Source: Lepeophtheirus salmonis (lineage: Eukaryota; Arthropoda; Copepoda; Siphonostomatoida; Caligidae). Taken from it: 64,000 bases of DNA. Positions 33,590 to 44,500 of this stretch are shown here, piece after piece (within the stretch, counting starts at the first letter, position 1; each line of letters opens with the position of its first letter). The notes under the pieces were generated by a model, which did not search any database, had not been told where the DNA came from, and saw only the letters and a program-made list of their open reading frames with translations. The stretch lies in assembly GCF_016086655.4 (NCBI RefSeq), contig NC_052138.2:27477403-27541402 (forward strand). Reading direction: 5' to 3'. The translations under genes were made by a program, and so were the position numbers.

Positions 33590-34040
33590 GGAAACGGTCT
33601 ACCGAGTGTTCCATTAGCATCTAAAAACTTTGAATTTTAAACTTCAATATGATATAATTTACTAATTAAAAATAGAATTTCAACAAAATTAATACTATAA
33701 ATATAATGTGTGCCTGAGTTCTCTTAATCATGAATGATGACTTGTAGGTGCTGGAAGGCTAGCAGCCGCTGCAAAAGTAGTGCTCTGTCAAGATGTGCAA
33801 GTGCTGGCTGACAGTGGATTTGAGGTCATCGGTGTTTGCATAACGGACACGGAAAGCCTTCCTTCGACATGTAGTCAAAAGGCGTAGTTAAAGAGGTTAG
33901 CCTAAAAAATAAGTTATAAAGAACTCAAACCTAATTGATTAGGCTATAATATATCAAAATATAAATTAATTTCAATATCTCAACCTTCATTAATTGTTGA
34001 ATTAGTACGTGTTCAGATTTCAATGGACCATGCTACAAAT
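33590..34040 (-). mobile_element. family F2 element, internally deleted
   Basis: The minus strand starts GGTCCATTGAAATCTGAACA (from about 34035). The leader contains AACAATTAATGAAGGTTGAG and ATTGAAATTAATTTATATTT, as in the copy at 42245. It then jumps to a transposase C-terminal segment KAFRVRYANTDDLKSTVSQH at about 33887-33745. It ends in AT-rich sequence shared with 60250-60360 (TTAATTTTGTTGAAATTCTA). The middle of the transposase is absent. Confidence 0.6.
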
Positions 34041-34478
34041 GATTTTATCAACTCAGTCTAAACGTCCTGTACATGACCCTATAAAATTTGATTATTTATC
34101 TATTTACTTATATATCTCCTCCTCTTTTTCTTTCAACCTCTTAATGTATGTTTAATTTTATACAAATATATTATCTAACAGTAGGACCCGAAACAATTTT
34201 ATTTGTTATCCGGAGTAATTAGCCGTTGGCTAAAAGATTATATTTTCCTTTAATAAAATAACTTTACAAGAAATCTTCATTGTTACTTTCTGTTTTTCAT
34301 GAACGCACTGAAGCATAATTACATAATTACCTTTATCAATTTATAAGTGCTCTGTCCTCAAGAATAATAACTAGAGTTTGAGAAAAAAGAATTAATATGT
34401 TTTTGAGGGCTAATGAGTACTTAAGTAATTAGCCAACTCACTAATACTAAACAAAATTTATTTCAACATACCAGTGAT
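34041..34478. other. gene-free stretch
   Basis: Nothing recognised. Confidence 0.45.
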
Positions 34479-34480
34479 TA

Positions 34481-35782
34481 TAAAGGGGTTTTCAATATTA
34501 ACGCTCACATTTTTACGTAGATAGGTTTCGAGAACGACATCATATTTGTTATTGTTTCTTTGACAGCTGTGCTCAGAAATAATTGTAGTTGTATCATAGA
34601 GCAGTACACACTCGAGCAACGCTTGCAAATTATTAAAATTTATTACAAAAGTGGTGAGTCTTTGATCCAAACTTTAAGAGCGTTAACGCCAATTTATGGT
34701 CAACGTAATCGACCTGCAAAATCAACAATTAAACGTTTGGTGAAAAATTTGAGTCCACATACACGCTACATAATGTTCCTGTGCCAGTGAAACAAAGAAA
34801 TGCACGAAGTGTAAAAAATATTGCTGCCGCCAGCCCATCAATTCAAGATGACCCAAATTTGTCTCTTACGCGCCGCTCTCAAACGTTGGGCATCTCTGTG
34901 ACATCGTTGTGGCGAATTTTGCGAAAATATATTGACACAAGAACTGAATCCTCTTAACCACTTCAAACGTCGGGAATTCGTAAAATGGGCTGAAGGAAAA
35001 TTCGAAAATGATCCTGATTTTCAACGTAAAATCATCTTCAGTGATGAGACACATTTTTTCGCTCAATGGCTTTGTTAACAAGCAAAATATGCAACAATAA
35101 TATATATACAATATATTAGGCCGGAAAAAACCCACACATCATTCATGAGGCGCCATTACATCCCCAAAAAATTACTGTTTGTATGGATTGCATGCTGGTG
35201 GTGTCATTGGGCCGTACTTTTTTGTCAACGATGATAATCGCCACGTTACTGTGAATGGAAATCGTTACTGCGCCATGATAACCGATTTTTTGGGCCTGAA
35301 TTGGAAGATATGGACTTGGAGGATATGTAGTTTCAACAAGACGGGTGCCACTTCACACACAGCAAATGTTACAATCGATTTATTGTAGAGTAAGTTTGGT
35401 GAGCGTCTTATCTCCAGAAATGGACCAGTCAATTGGCCACCTCGCTCGTGTGATTTAACGCCTCTAGACTATTTTCTTTGGGGTCACATGAAAGCCCTGG
35501 TCTACACCAATAATCTGTCGACGTTAGAAGAGCTCAGAACAAATATTCAACGCGAAATTGCTGCAGTTTCAGCCAATTTATGCGGAAAAGTAGTCGAAAA
35601 TTGGGTTCGACGATTGGACTTCGTAAAACGTGCACGTGGTGGTCATTCAAACGACATCAAACTTCATTCATAAATTAACTTGAATGTATTTTAACGGCAA
35701 ATAAAGAAATCGTCGATATCTCAAACCATTTTCGTTTTATTTAAAAAAAAAAATGTGAGCGCTGTTAATGAAAAACTCTTTA
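34481..35782 (+). mobile_element. DD41D mariner-like (rosa-type) element, 1302 bp
   Basis: The element is flanked by TA (34479-34480 and 35783-35784). The left end TAAAGGGGTTTTCAATATTA and the right end, reverse-complemented (TAAAGAGTTTTTCATTAACA), lead into a common GCTCACATTTTT, so the terminal inverted repeats are about 35 bases with small indels. Length, TA target and the enclosed transposase fit a near full-length Tc1/mariner-superfamily element. Confidence 0.8.
34560..35673 (+). pseudogene. DD41D transposase, frameshifted
   Basis: The paired HTH begins YTLEQRLQIIKIYYKSGESL and continues into RPAKSTIKRLV. A frameshift near 34770 shifts to SIQDDPNLSLTRRSQTLGIS. A short deletion follows LRKY. 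The first catalytic Asp is in IIFSDETHF (codon 35043-35045), the second in FQQDG (35340-35342) and the third in DLTPLDYFLW (35467-35469). Correcting a one-base G insertion after the second Asp gives 41 residues between it and the third, so DD41D. An in-frame TAG follows DLL. The C-terminus RARGGHSNDIKLHS is intact. The copy is dead but well preserved. Confidence 0.8.
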
Positions 35783-35784
35783 TA

Positions 35785-38700
35785 AAATTTAAATCTTAAA
35801 AATATAAGCTCATGACTTATAATATATGTACATAAGAGGCCAATAACAGATACAAACCGAAACAGTGGTCTTGTATAGCATCCACAACCCTGCAATAGTT
35901 CATTCATACGACAACAATTGTTATTTATAATAAAAATATATCTTTATGATATACATCATGGAACACTTTATCCGGTGACTTGTTTTCAAATATTCATTTG
36001 AAAAAAATCCCATATCTAATGCAGATCCCTTGAAGGATACAATGAAGTCTCTGCTTAGAGCATTATTCTCTATATAAAATACAACACGAAACCTCTATTT
36101 TATTATAAGTACCTATTCAATAGCTGCAAGGTTCTTCTCGCCCCCTCTCCCAGAATAGTCGCCATATTTCATTTAATTATATTCAATTTTTGTCTTATAA
36201 CCCCTATGACGTCCTTTACGCCATCATGGCATGTTAATCTAGTCTATAAGGGTTTTAGTTACCCCTTCACCTTCGCCATCGGCCCAAGTTCACTCCTCCC
36301 TAAATGACCACGTGATTTTTGGAAAAATGAAGAAAATGGGGTATTGAATTTTTTTTCCCTTAGTTGAATGATGACTAAGAAAAAATCATGTTTTGTTCAG
36401 ATAAGTACCCTTTTAATAGTTGTATATACTATATATGTACATATATAACATGGTCAACTTTGGAAATGTCCTAATGCTTCCTCGAGTATAAAAGATGAGG
36501 ATTGAAGAAAATCCCTGAACCAACAAAATATCCATTATTTAATAAAAATATTTTGACAAAACTGTCAAATGATACACAAATTATGTATTTATTTTCCTAT
36601 AAATAAAATAGAAGACCTTAATTCAATTTTAATCGTCATATCTTTCAACTCAAAAGATATGAGGATATATTTGGAGCAGAGTGGTGAGATTTTTATCAAT
36701 TGATTTACAACATATATGGGTCAATGAATTGTAAGAAAGAATCATATGTAGCCTCTCAACACAAAAGAAAGCTCTATTTTTTTTTCTCAAAATTAAGTGT
36801 GAATTACATTTGTACTATTTGGAGAATTTTTGTCTATGTATAAACATCAAAATATTAGTATAAAAAACTTTGGGAGTGTCGCAAATTGCATTGTTAAAGC
36901 AGCAGAAATTGATTTTTACAATAATAAAAAATCAAATTGACAGATTTCAGTTGAAAAGAACAATGTAAGTATCTTCAATCAAATAAACTTTCTAAACTAT
37001 AGCGAAACATTGGCTATCTTACCTCATCAATCATGAAATAATTACAAAGTGTTCCCCGCCCTTGCTTGAGCCAAGGAGGGAGCTGGAAATCACATTGACA
37101 ATGGTTAATGTGATTTCTTCTTAATTTGTATGACCCCTTTGGTGTAGGCGAGCATTATAATGTAACTCCTGTATATTATTATGAATAATTAAAAAAATGT
37201 ATTATAATATTTGTTTTTGTAAAAAAAATCAAATTTTAATCGCAAAGAAAATAGCAAAAAAATGTTTCGTATTAATTTTGCACAAATAATGTTGTTACTA
37301 GCATTTATAGGCATTGTAAAGAGGAGCACAATTATTCCAACATTTTTTTCGTACATGCAGAACCAAAAAGTTATGAAGAATAATTTGTTGGAAAAAATAT
37401 CATTTGATCACTAGTTCATTTTGCACATACTGCAAAAATTATGTAATAAAATGTTCCCGGAAATTGGAAATGCTATATTTATAGCTGTTGGTCCAAATGG
37501 ATCGTTTCGTGGGATTTCTTCTACAAAATTGAGAATTGACGTTTAATGAAATAAAGAGAAAAAAACATAAAAGTTGAAAAATTATTCAGAAAATGACTAA
37601 TTTTTCACTTAAGTCTATTTATGTGTGAACGAATTTACGTACAAATTTCTACAAACTTTATTTTGTCTACAAATCCAATATTCTATTGGAAATTAATTTT
37701 TTTGCACTTGAAAAAAAAAAGTGTAATTTTTTCCAATTTTGTTTCTTTCCCCATAATTTTTTTGATTTTGAGTAAATTTAGAAAATGGCTTTCTTTGTAT
37801 ACTTGTTTTTTGAGACGTCAGTCACTTTTTGATTTATAACTCAAAACCTAATCAAGTGTCCTTGAGCTAAAAAAACAAAAAACTTTTGTGTTAAGGGTAT
37901 AGAATAATCCCTCTTCTTCACATGACTAGGTTCAAAAAGGCAACCATACAAAGTTTTAGCCTTCTAAGCCCAACGGTATGGGCGTCCATAAAAGACCACT
38001 TCATTGTATTTTATGTACATTAGATTAAGTAAAGTACCCAATAAATATAATTTTATTAGTAAGGATTGTGAATAGTTTTAAAGATTCATGATACTTAATT
38101 GAGGTGCTAAAAAAAATAACAAATCTCGTTTGTCAACGTGATCAATTGCTTTTATCTATACACTAATCAAGGACCTGGAAGTATACTAGCGATCATAATC
38201 TGCCTTTCAAAATTATGTTCTTACGTTCATAGGTGTTGCTGTTAATCGGATTAATATAAAAAATGGAAGTTGATGATGTGATATGCTTTTGACAAGATAT
38301 TTTTCTAAATAATTTTCTTTTTTTCTCCTTTTAATCTTTTAAAAAACAGAGAGATTATCTTTTCAAAAGTAAATGTATGGAGAAAAAAATATAGAGATAA
38401 TATTCATCGTAAAAATCAACTGCTTCTTAAAAAGTTTTTTTATTTTTTAAATAAAAAGGAAAGGCCTTTCAAGTAACATTCAAAATAGATGTATTATGCA
38501 AATATATTTATACGAAATACTTTTTTAAGGATCACGATATCAGTATCATAAAACGAAATTCTTTTTTTTTTACTTTAAATATTATATCAAACAAAGCTAA
38601 AAAAATTGTTAATAGAAATGGCTCTTAGCAATGAGTGTTTTCTTTTTTATAAATATTATTATTAAAATAAGTATCGAATATTCATGCAATGTTGGCTCAA

Positions 38701-38817
38701 CAGAATGTAGTACTTTGATCTATATAAATAGGTATTCATTGGTAGAGGTGTAGAAAGTATGTCTTAAAAGTAGAGATGTACCCTTAGCAAAATTTCAACC
38801 GATTCCGATTGTAGGCA
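35785..38817. other. 3-kb gene-free AT-rich stretch
   Basis: No repeat or gene that I can support. One of the quieter parts of the window. Confidence 0.5.
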
Positions 38818-38819
38818 TA

Positions 38820-39566
38820 CGGGGGTTGCTTGAAAAGCCCGTGCAAAGTCCGACAGATGGCACTACTGGCGCTTACCGAGGTTATGTTTAGTTAGTAACA
38901 TCTCTTGGAAGAACACATACCAACTTTCCGACAGATCGGTCACTTTCCTTCTGTTTGGCATTCGTTTGAATGAAAGAATCGGCCGGAAAAATTATGACAA
39001 CTGTATTTTGGATTTGGAAGGATTAATCCTCATTAACTATCTGGAAAAGGTATAACTATTACAAGTCATATTATTTATCGTTATTGGACCTTTTGAAATC
39101 TGAGCTGCAAGAAAAATAATCACAATTGGCCCACTAGCAATCTTAAGCACCTTCACACTTCTGTCATCCATCACTATATTATGGATTTCATCCATGATTT
39201 CTGCAGTAATACCCTAAACAGGGAGTCCAGAACGTTCAGCGTCACTTGTGCCCCTCTGGCAACTCTATCAATTTTGAAACCACTTATAGAATGTTCTAGT
39301 AACTGTTTATCAAGCGTCTTTTTAGTCTCCTGAAGCATTTTGCATTTCATAAGGTAATGCTTAATCAACACACAAAATTATTTTTTCATCCATTTTTTGA
39401 AAATAACTCCACTTCCTCGATTCCAACGAATAACAAACAGAAAACAATGGACCAATCTGGCTGAAAGCTGGTTTGTGGTGTTACAAGAGATGCTAAAAAC
39501 TAAACATAACCTCTATATGCGCAAGCTGTGCCATCTTTCGACTGTGCATGGACTTTTCAAGCCATC
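38820..39566 (-). mobile_element. internally deleted mariner, 747 bp, N-terminal transposase on minus strand
   Basis: TA flanks lie at 38818-38819 and 39567-39568. The left end GGTTGCTTGAAAAGCCCGTG and the right end in reverse complement (GATGGCTTGAAAAGTCCATG) extend as inverted similarity for roughly 80 bases (shared AGGTTATGTTTAGTT). The minus strand then encodes LIKHYLMKCKMLQETKKTLD and EIMDEIHNIVMDDRSVKVLK, the two helical parts of a mariner paired HTH. The catalytic domain is deleted. Confidence 0.7.
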
Positions 39567-39568
39567 TA

Positions 39569-40439
39569 CATAAACAATTAACTAAATAATTTACTTTTTT
39601 TAAATGTTTAAATTTTCATTCCTTAGGGGTCGACAAAAAAAGACTTAAATATGTCAATTCTGAAATCAATTGTGAATAACTTTATTCCTTTCTATATAAA
39701 TATGTCTCTTAATTGTAAAAATATCATAAAAACGTGATTTTTTTAGAGACTTTAATCACCAACCCCGGATTTATTATAGGTTTTAAAGGTCATTTTCGTG
39801 ATTTCCAACTTACAATATTTACGTGTTTTTTGACCAAAGACATGTCATGACCTGAATATGATTCACCAGGTATATTATTTTTGCATAGCATTTCAAATAA
39901 AAATTCAAGAAAAAATAATTTTATCTCGGACCCGTATAGGTAAGAGCCCCTAGTCATAAACTTAGGTTAGCTTATACTAAAATCGTCATTTCCTATAATT
40001 GGTTGACCATTTGAAATTTAAAAAAAAAACACTCTAAATAAATAAGTATGCTCAAGTATCAGAGGAATTGGTATTATTAAGCCGATTCCTCTGATACTCC
40101 AAAATAGATTTCATTTCTCACTTATGAGTATTTTATTTCACTGAAATAGCTGACTTCACTTCTAAAAGAATTGCACTAAAAAGATTGAACTATATGTTGG
40201 CAAAAAAAAAAAAAAAAAAAAATGCCAACAAAACCTCTTTAATTTTCATTTTAATAACATACCTCGACTTTTGGAACCCCCTAAAAGAGAGGAGGTACAG
40301 GATGCAATCTCTATTTAACAAACAAATTGTTAATTTTTTCAAATAGATTTTCTCCTTAACTAATCATCTGATTTTAATATAAACCAATGTAAAATGAAAG
40401 CTGAAATAAAAAAATATATTATTTAACAAAATGGCGTTT
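39569..40439. other. gene-free stretch with hairpin
   Basis: No gene. Contains the hairpin at 40056-40097 and a 23-base A run (about 40201-40223). Confidence 0.45.
40056..40097. repeat. 16-bp stem hairpin
   Basis: GTATCAGAGGAATTGG and CCGATTCCTCTGATAC are reverse complements except for one G:T pair, separated by a 10-base loop. It is too short for a typical animal pre-microRNA. Confidence 0.6.
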
Positions 40440-40813
40440 GGTGTCTATAAAAGCCTCTACCCGACCTCGGAAATGGGAGTAAGTCATGATGACAGTCTCT
40501 TTTGGCAGATTCCGGAATTTCTACTGTATCCCTGACATGGAACGGAGTCATAATCACCTCCAGACTCTTCCAGTTTCTTACCGACTCTCAAAACAAAGGA
40601 CCTGTAACATGTTTAATAACACTGTCTTGCCCGCCCTGGATCGCAACCAGGACACTCTGCCTTTTCCACGAATGTGGAATTAAAACTTCCTTGATCGATG
40701 CCATTTTATTTCAACTGTCGCCAAACACTTTTGGCTAGCCGCCAAAACAGCAAAAACAACATTCAAACTTTGGATACGCTCAAACTTTGTTATTAAACAA
40801 CGGCCGCACGCTG
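40440..40813 (-). mobile_element. Tc1/mariner-like family F3, 5' fragment
   Basis: The minus strand starts after TA (40814-40815) with CAGCGTGCGGCCGTTGTTTA. It continues GCGGCTAGCCAAAAGTGTTT and a start codon at 40704-40702 (MASIKEVLIPHSWKRQSVLV). The frame breaks soon after. The other copy is at 31947-32280. Confidence 0.6.
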
Positions 40814-40815
40814 TA

Positions 40816-41377
40816 GGTGGAAACTAAAGAGAGAGCAATTAATTAAAGTCAAGTAATACTTATGTAGGGATAGATAATATATTTATGTATACTTTTACTA
40901 TTTAAAAGGAGAAGAAAAAAATGATAATTTGAGGCTATAAACTAAAGAAGGAAGATGGATAAAATATGGTCCTTGATTGCCAAGAGGGAAGGGATTTTTT
41001 TTATATATTGATTTTGTAACCTCGAGGAAGGAAATTATCTTCGTTCTCTTCTTCTCTGATAGTAGGTACACATAGTAGTAATATTATTTATATTTATAAT
41101 TTATTGAAAATGGAAAATATATGTTAAACGTAGATTTGATTTCCAACCCGATCGATAAAAATCAATTTATCATCACCAAAAGCTAACCTTTTATTCATAA
41201 GCACATGTATGGATGTATAATAATAATATTGTAATTCTTGCATTAAATCAAATAACCAATCATATTGGTTCCTTGGTTGGTTCTGCGACACCTACAAAAG
41301 GAAGAGGGAGAAAAGGTGGGTATCATTATTCAAAAAACAACCATAAGCGTTTTTATATATTACATATACATGTTGTC
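40816..41377. other. gene-free stretch
   Basis: Nothing recognised. Confidence 0.45.
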
Positions 41378-42235
41378 CGTCAACATTAAAACAATCTGGG
41401 GGAAAAAAATTATGAAAATAGAAAAATAGTTCAATGCATCCAAGGCATTCGGGCGCATATTGTATGCATTGTCAACCTAAGAAAAATTTTAACCAAAAAT
41501 TAAGAAAAGAAAATAAATCAAGTTTATTCGTTAATTAATTTAGATCCATACACTGTTTGTCAACATGAAAAGAACCTTGATTTCAAATTAAGAAAATGAT
41601 AAATTTTCACTAGATTCATTAGTCCTTTCTGTCAAATATATAGTCCGTCAATATAAAAACAATCTTGAACAATAATTAAGAAAATAGACATTAGGACACA
41701 TATGTGGTTTTTAAACATAAAAGCAATCTTGAACAAAAATCAAGAAAAGGAAAAGTCAACATAAAAACAATATGAAAAGGAAAAACGTCCCATTTATAAT
41801 TTTATTCATTTAACAAATATTTTGTGTTCCAAAATAATTAATAATTGTTGTGTAGAAGCACAATTAACAGAATGGAGAATATCCCAATTTACATTAACAT
41901 TTCATAGACATGTTTGAATAAATTATTAGGCTTATAATTCAAATTACTGGGATAAGAGGAGCTAACCAAGAATTGTAGCAATAGTTGAGGAAATATATTT
42001 GATTCAAGATACTTCAATTGGCCGGACATGGCCACTTTTAACTATAAAATATAACAATTTCTCATTCTTATATTGTGAAAAGTAATTTGGACACTTTAAG
42101 ATCAATTTGTGAAAGACCCAAAGTGGTAATAAGAATAATTGTTTAATAAAACTTTACATTAATTCGTCGAAGAGTTACAATTTAATTCACACTCAATTTT
42201 TGAGAAACATCATTCTAGCTTACGTTAATGTTGAC
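41378..42235 (+). mobile_element. unclassified element with GTCAACATAAAA ends, copy 2 with repeated starts
   Basis: The terminal motif GTCAACATAAAAACAATCTT, followed by GAACAAAAATCAAGAAAA, occurs about five times in the same orientation (41378, 41559, 41646, 41711, 41755). The right end is CATTCTAGCTTACGTTAATG then TTGAC (42235), which is its inverse. The body from 41646 is collinear with 23424-24420. No coding content was found. Confidence 0.5.
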
Positions 42236-42244
42236 TAAACCACA

Positions 42245-42790
42245 TACCGGATGAACCATTGAAATCTGAACACTTATTAATTCAATAATAAATGAAGGTT
42301 GAGATATTGAAATTAATTCATATTTTGATATATTAAAGTATAAACAATGAGTGTAAAAACAAACCAAAAAAACATGAGTTCTCTAGTTTACTTAAAAATT
42401 GAGAAAATGAGACTTGAACGTGATCGACGAATTTCCATTTGCACATTCCAAGTAGTTGGGCATCTCCAGGACTACAGGCCTACGCCGTCAACAAGTCCCA
42501 AAAATTGGAGAAGAAGAAGGGCTCTGGCAAAACGGCTAAATTGAATCCGGAGGAGTTAAAGAAAATTGTCCAGCCCAATCCCCTCAAGCATATGAGGATC
42601 CATAGAATAGATCTCGGAATTACACACTAGACTATCCAGAGAGCTATGAAAAAAGTAGGTGGAAATAGCCTCAAACCCTCTGTATGTCAGCAATGGAATG
42701 CCTTGACAGAGAAATACATCTGAAACGGGTGAAAGGGCTTCCATCGCTTCCTGGATTCCATTTGAATACGAACGTCAAATTTTTTACAAG
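42245..42790 (+). pseudogene. family F2 transposase, N-terminal half
   Basis: The leader AACCATTGAAATCTGAACAC and ATGAAGGTTGAGATATTGAA is the F2 end. The frame then reads MRLERDRRISICTFQVVGHL, and after a frameshift KKGSGKTAKLNPEELKKIVQ and a second HTH with IQRAMKKVGGNSLKP. Stops follow, and the catalytic residues are not reached. Confidence 0.65.
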
Positions 42791-43273
42791 CTTTATTTGA
42801 TATATGAAACTTAAATTAACCCTGACATTTCTCCTTTTAAATATAAACATCAATTTATATAACTTTGATTATGACAATGAGTATAATTTCTTGTTAAAAA
42901 TTAACAATGATTAATTCTTCGAAAAATACAAACGTAATGTAGATTTAATTTTGAAAAAAATATATATATATCCTTTGGCTTCCTTTTAAGTTCACGTACC
43001 TCATATAAGTATAATATGCATTCGTAGTATTTATTTTGATCGGCCATTTTACTCCTCATTTTAAAAGGTAAAAATAATGGAACGTGGTGCTAATGGTTCA
43101 TTAAATGAATAAACCTAAAAAACCAATAAATAATAAATAAAGAATGTGAGACATAAATATTTATAATTATGTCTCATAAGCATAGCCAAATAGTGATCAA
43201 TGTTTTTGAGCCTATTTTTCGATGAAAGGGATCCATAGCAACTATAAAAAAATTCGTTTGCCATATATGTATG
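42791..43273. other. gene-free stretch
   Basis: Nothing recognised. Confidence 0.45.
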
Positions 43274-43275
43274 TA

Positions 43276-44115
43276 CAGGGTTGATCTTATCCAGTGGTAC
43301 ACATCTTATTATTTTCATTCCGGAATTATATTGTTGCAAAATCACCACGGAAGAGGACAACAAGACATCTTATCTCTGAACAGAGCAAGCTTAGACGATC
43401 AGAGAGACAAAATCAGATTCAAATTTTTCTCTGGGTCACGAAAAATTCGGAAAAAAAAGTTTCTTCATTTTCTGATTATTATTTTTTTTTTTTTTTTGAC
43501 GTTGACGCCACTGTGAATTAGCAGAACAGCCGCTACATCACAACCGAACATCCGGACAATGTTTCATCTTGAGTTAGACATGTCTTCAGAACAAAACATC
43601 AAGCAGCAATCATGGTCTAGGGCCTTGTGGAGTCTACATTTCCATTAATACAGAGGATTACATCTATTTTATGGATAAGAAAGTGTTACCTTTGGTCAGA
43701 GAAAAATTTGGGGACAACTCGTTTTCATTCAAAACAGAGCTCATTGCAGCGCTAAGAACAAGATATAACTTTCTGTACTTTTGAGGCCTCAATATCTGGC
43801 CACCTCCAGACGGTAACCCCTTTGACTACTCTATCTGGGAACGGCTGGAGGAGAGGGTGTGTGCTACTCCTCATAAGAGTGTCGAGTCTCTAGAAGCTTC
43901 CGTGAAGAAAAAGTGGACCAAACTCGATTCTGACTACATAATCAAGGTTTGCAATGGATTTAAGCATGGACTTGAGGTAATTATTAGAGCCGAGGGCTCA
44001 CATATTGAATAAAATGTTGTGTCGAACAAATGCCTTCACAAAATATTGCATTTAAATTTTACTCTTGAAAAATTGAAAACAATAAAATGTGTACCACTAA
44101 ATAATTTCAACCCTG
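43276..44115 (+). mobile_element. Tc1/mariner-like element, 840 bp, with transposase pseudogene
   Basis: TA flanks lie at 43274-43275 and 44116-44117. The ends are CAGGGTTGATCTTATCCAGT and, in reverse complement, CAGGGTTGAAATTATTTAGT, continuing GGTACACAT. Inside, ISEQSKLRRSERQNQIQIF-type sequence is followed by the C-terminal third in one open frame: WPPPDGNPFDYSIWERLEER (third catalytic Asp in NPFD), VKKKWTKLDSDYIIKVCNGF and a stop after RAEGSHIE at about 44011. The DNA-binding part and the first two Asp residues are lost or broken. Confidence 0.75.
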
Positions 44116-44129
44116 TAGTGACATATAAG

Positions 44130-44500
44130 CAATTAGAGAACGGTGTAATGTCGGCTGTGAGCTAGCGTATATTCACATTGCGTTACGCCAGCTAATTATA
44201 CTCTAAGTTTAACAAGGACCTACACGTAAGTCTCCTGATTAAAAGCCTCGTTATTATTTTCTCTCTTTCATGAGCACACGCACTACTGATTACTTTATGC
44301 TTACATGTTCTCTCTTCAAGAATAATGTCAACAGCTGCAGAAAAGAAAATAAAAACCCTTCAAATGACCAAAAAAATAGTGCATTCGTTGAAGTCATATT
44401 TTCTATAACTTTAAAAAGAAACCGGAAATAAAATTGGAAAAATGTTTGAGAAAAGAGCAGCTTAGCTGTCATGAGGTTTTATTAGATCAGCTGTTGACTA
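44130..44500 (+). repeat. fragments of dispersed repeat R1
   Basis: ATTATACTCTAAGTTTAACA..AGGACCTACACG (44195-44226) and GAGCAGCTTAGCTGTCATGA...TTAGATCAGCTGTT (44455-44495) are R1 words in disrupted order. Confidence 0.45.

Noticed and set aside
34866..35135. 89-codon minus-strand frame
   Set aside because: Antisense to the DD41D transposase.
41378..41780. Regularly recurring ~40-base motif, at first glance CRISPR-like
   Set aside because: Spacing and motif are irregular, the organism is eukaryotic, and the motif is the terminus of a dispersed element.
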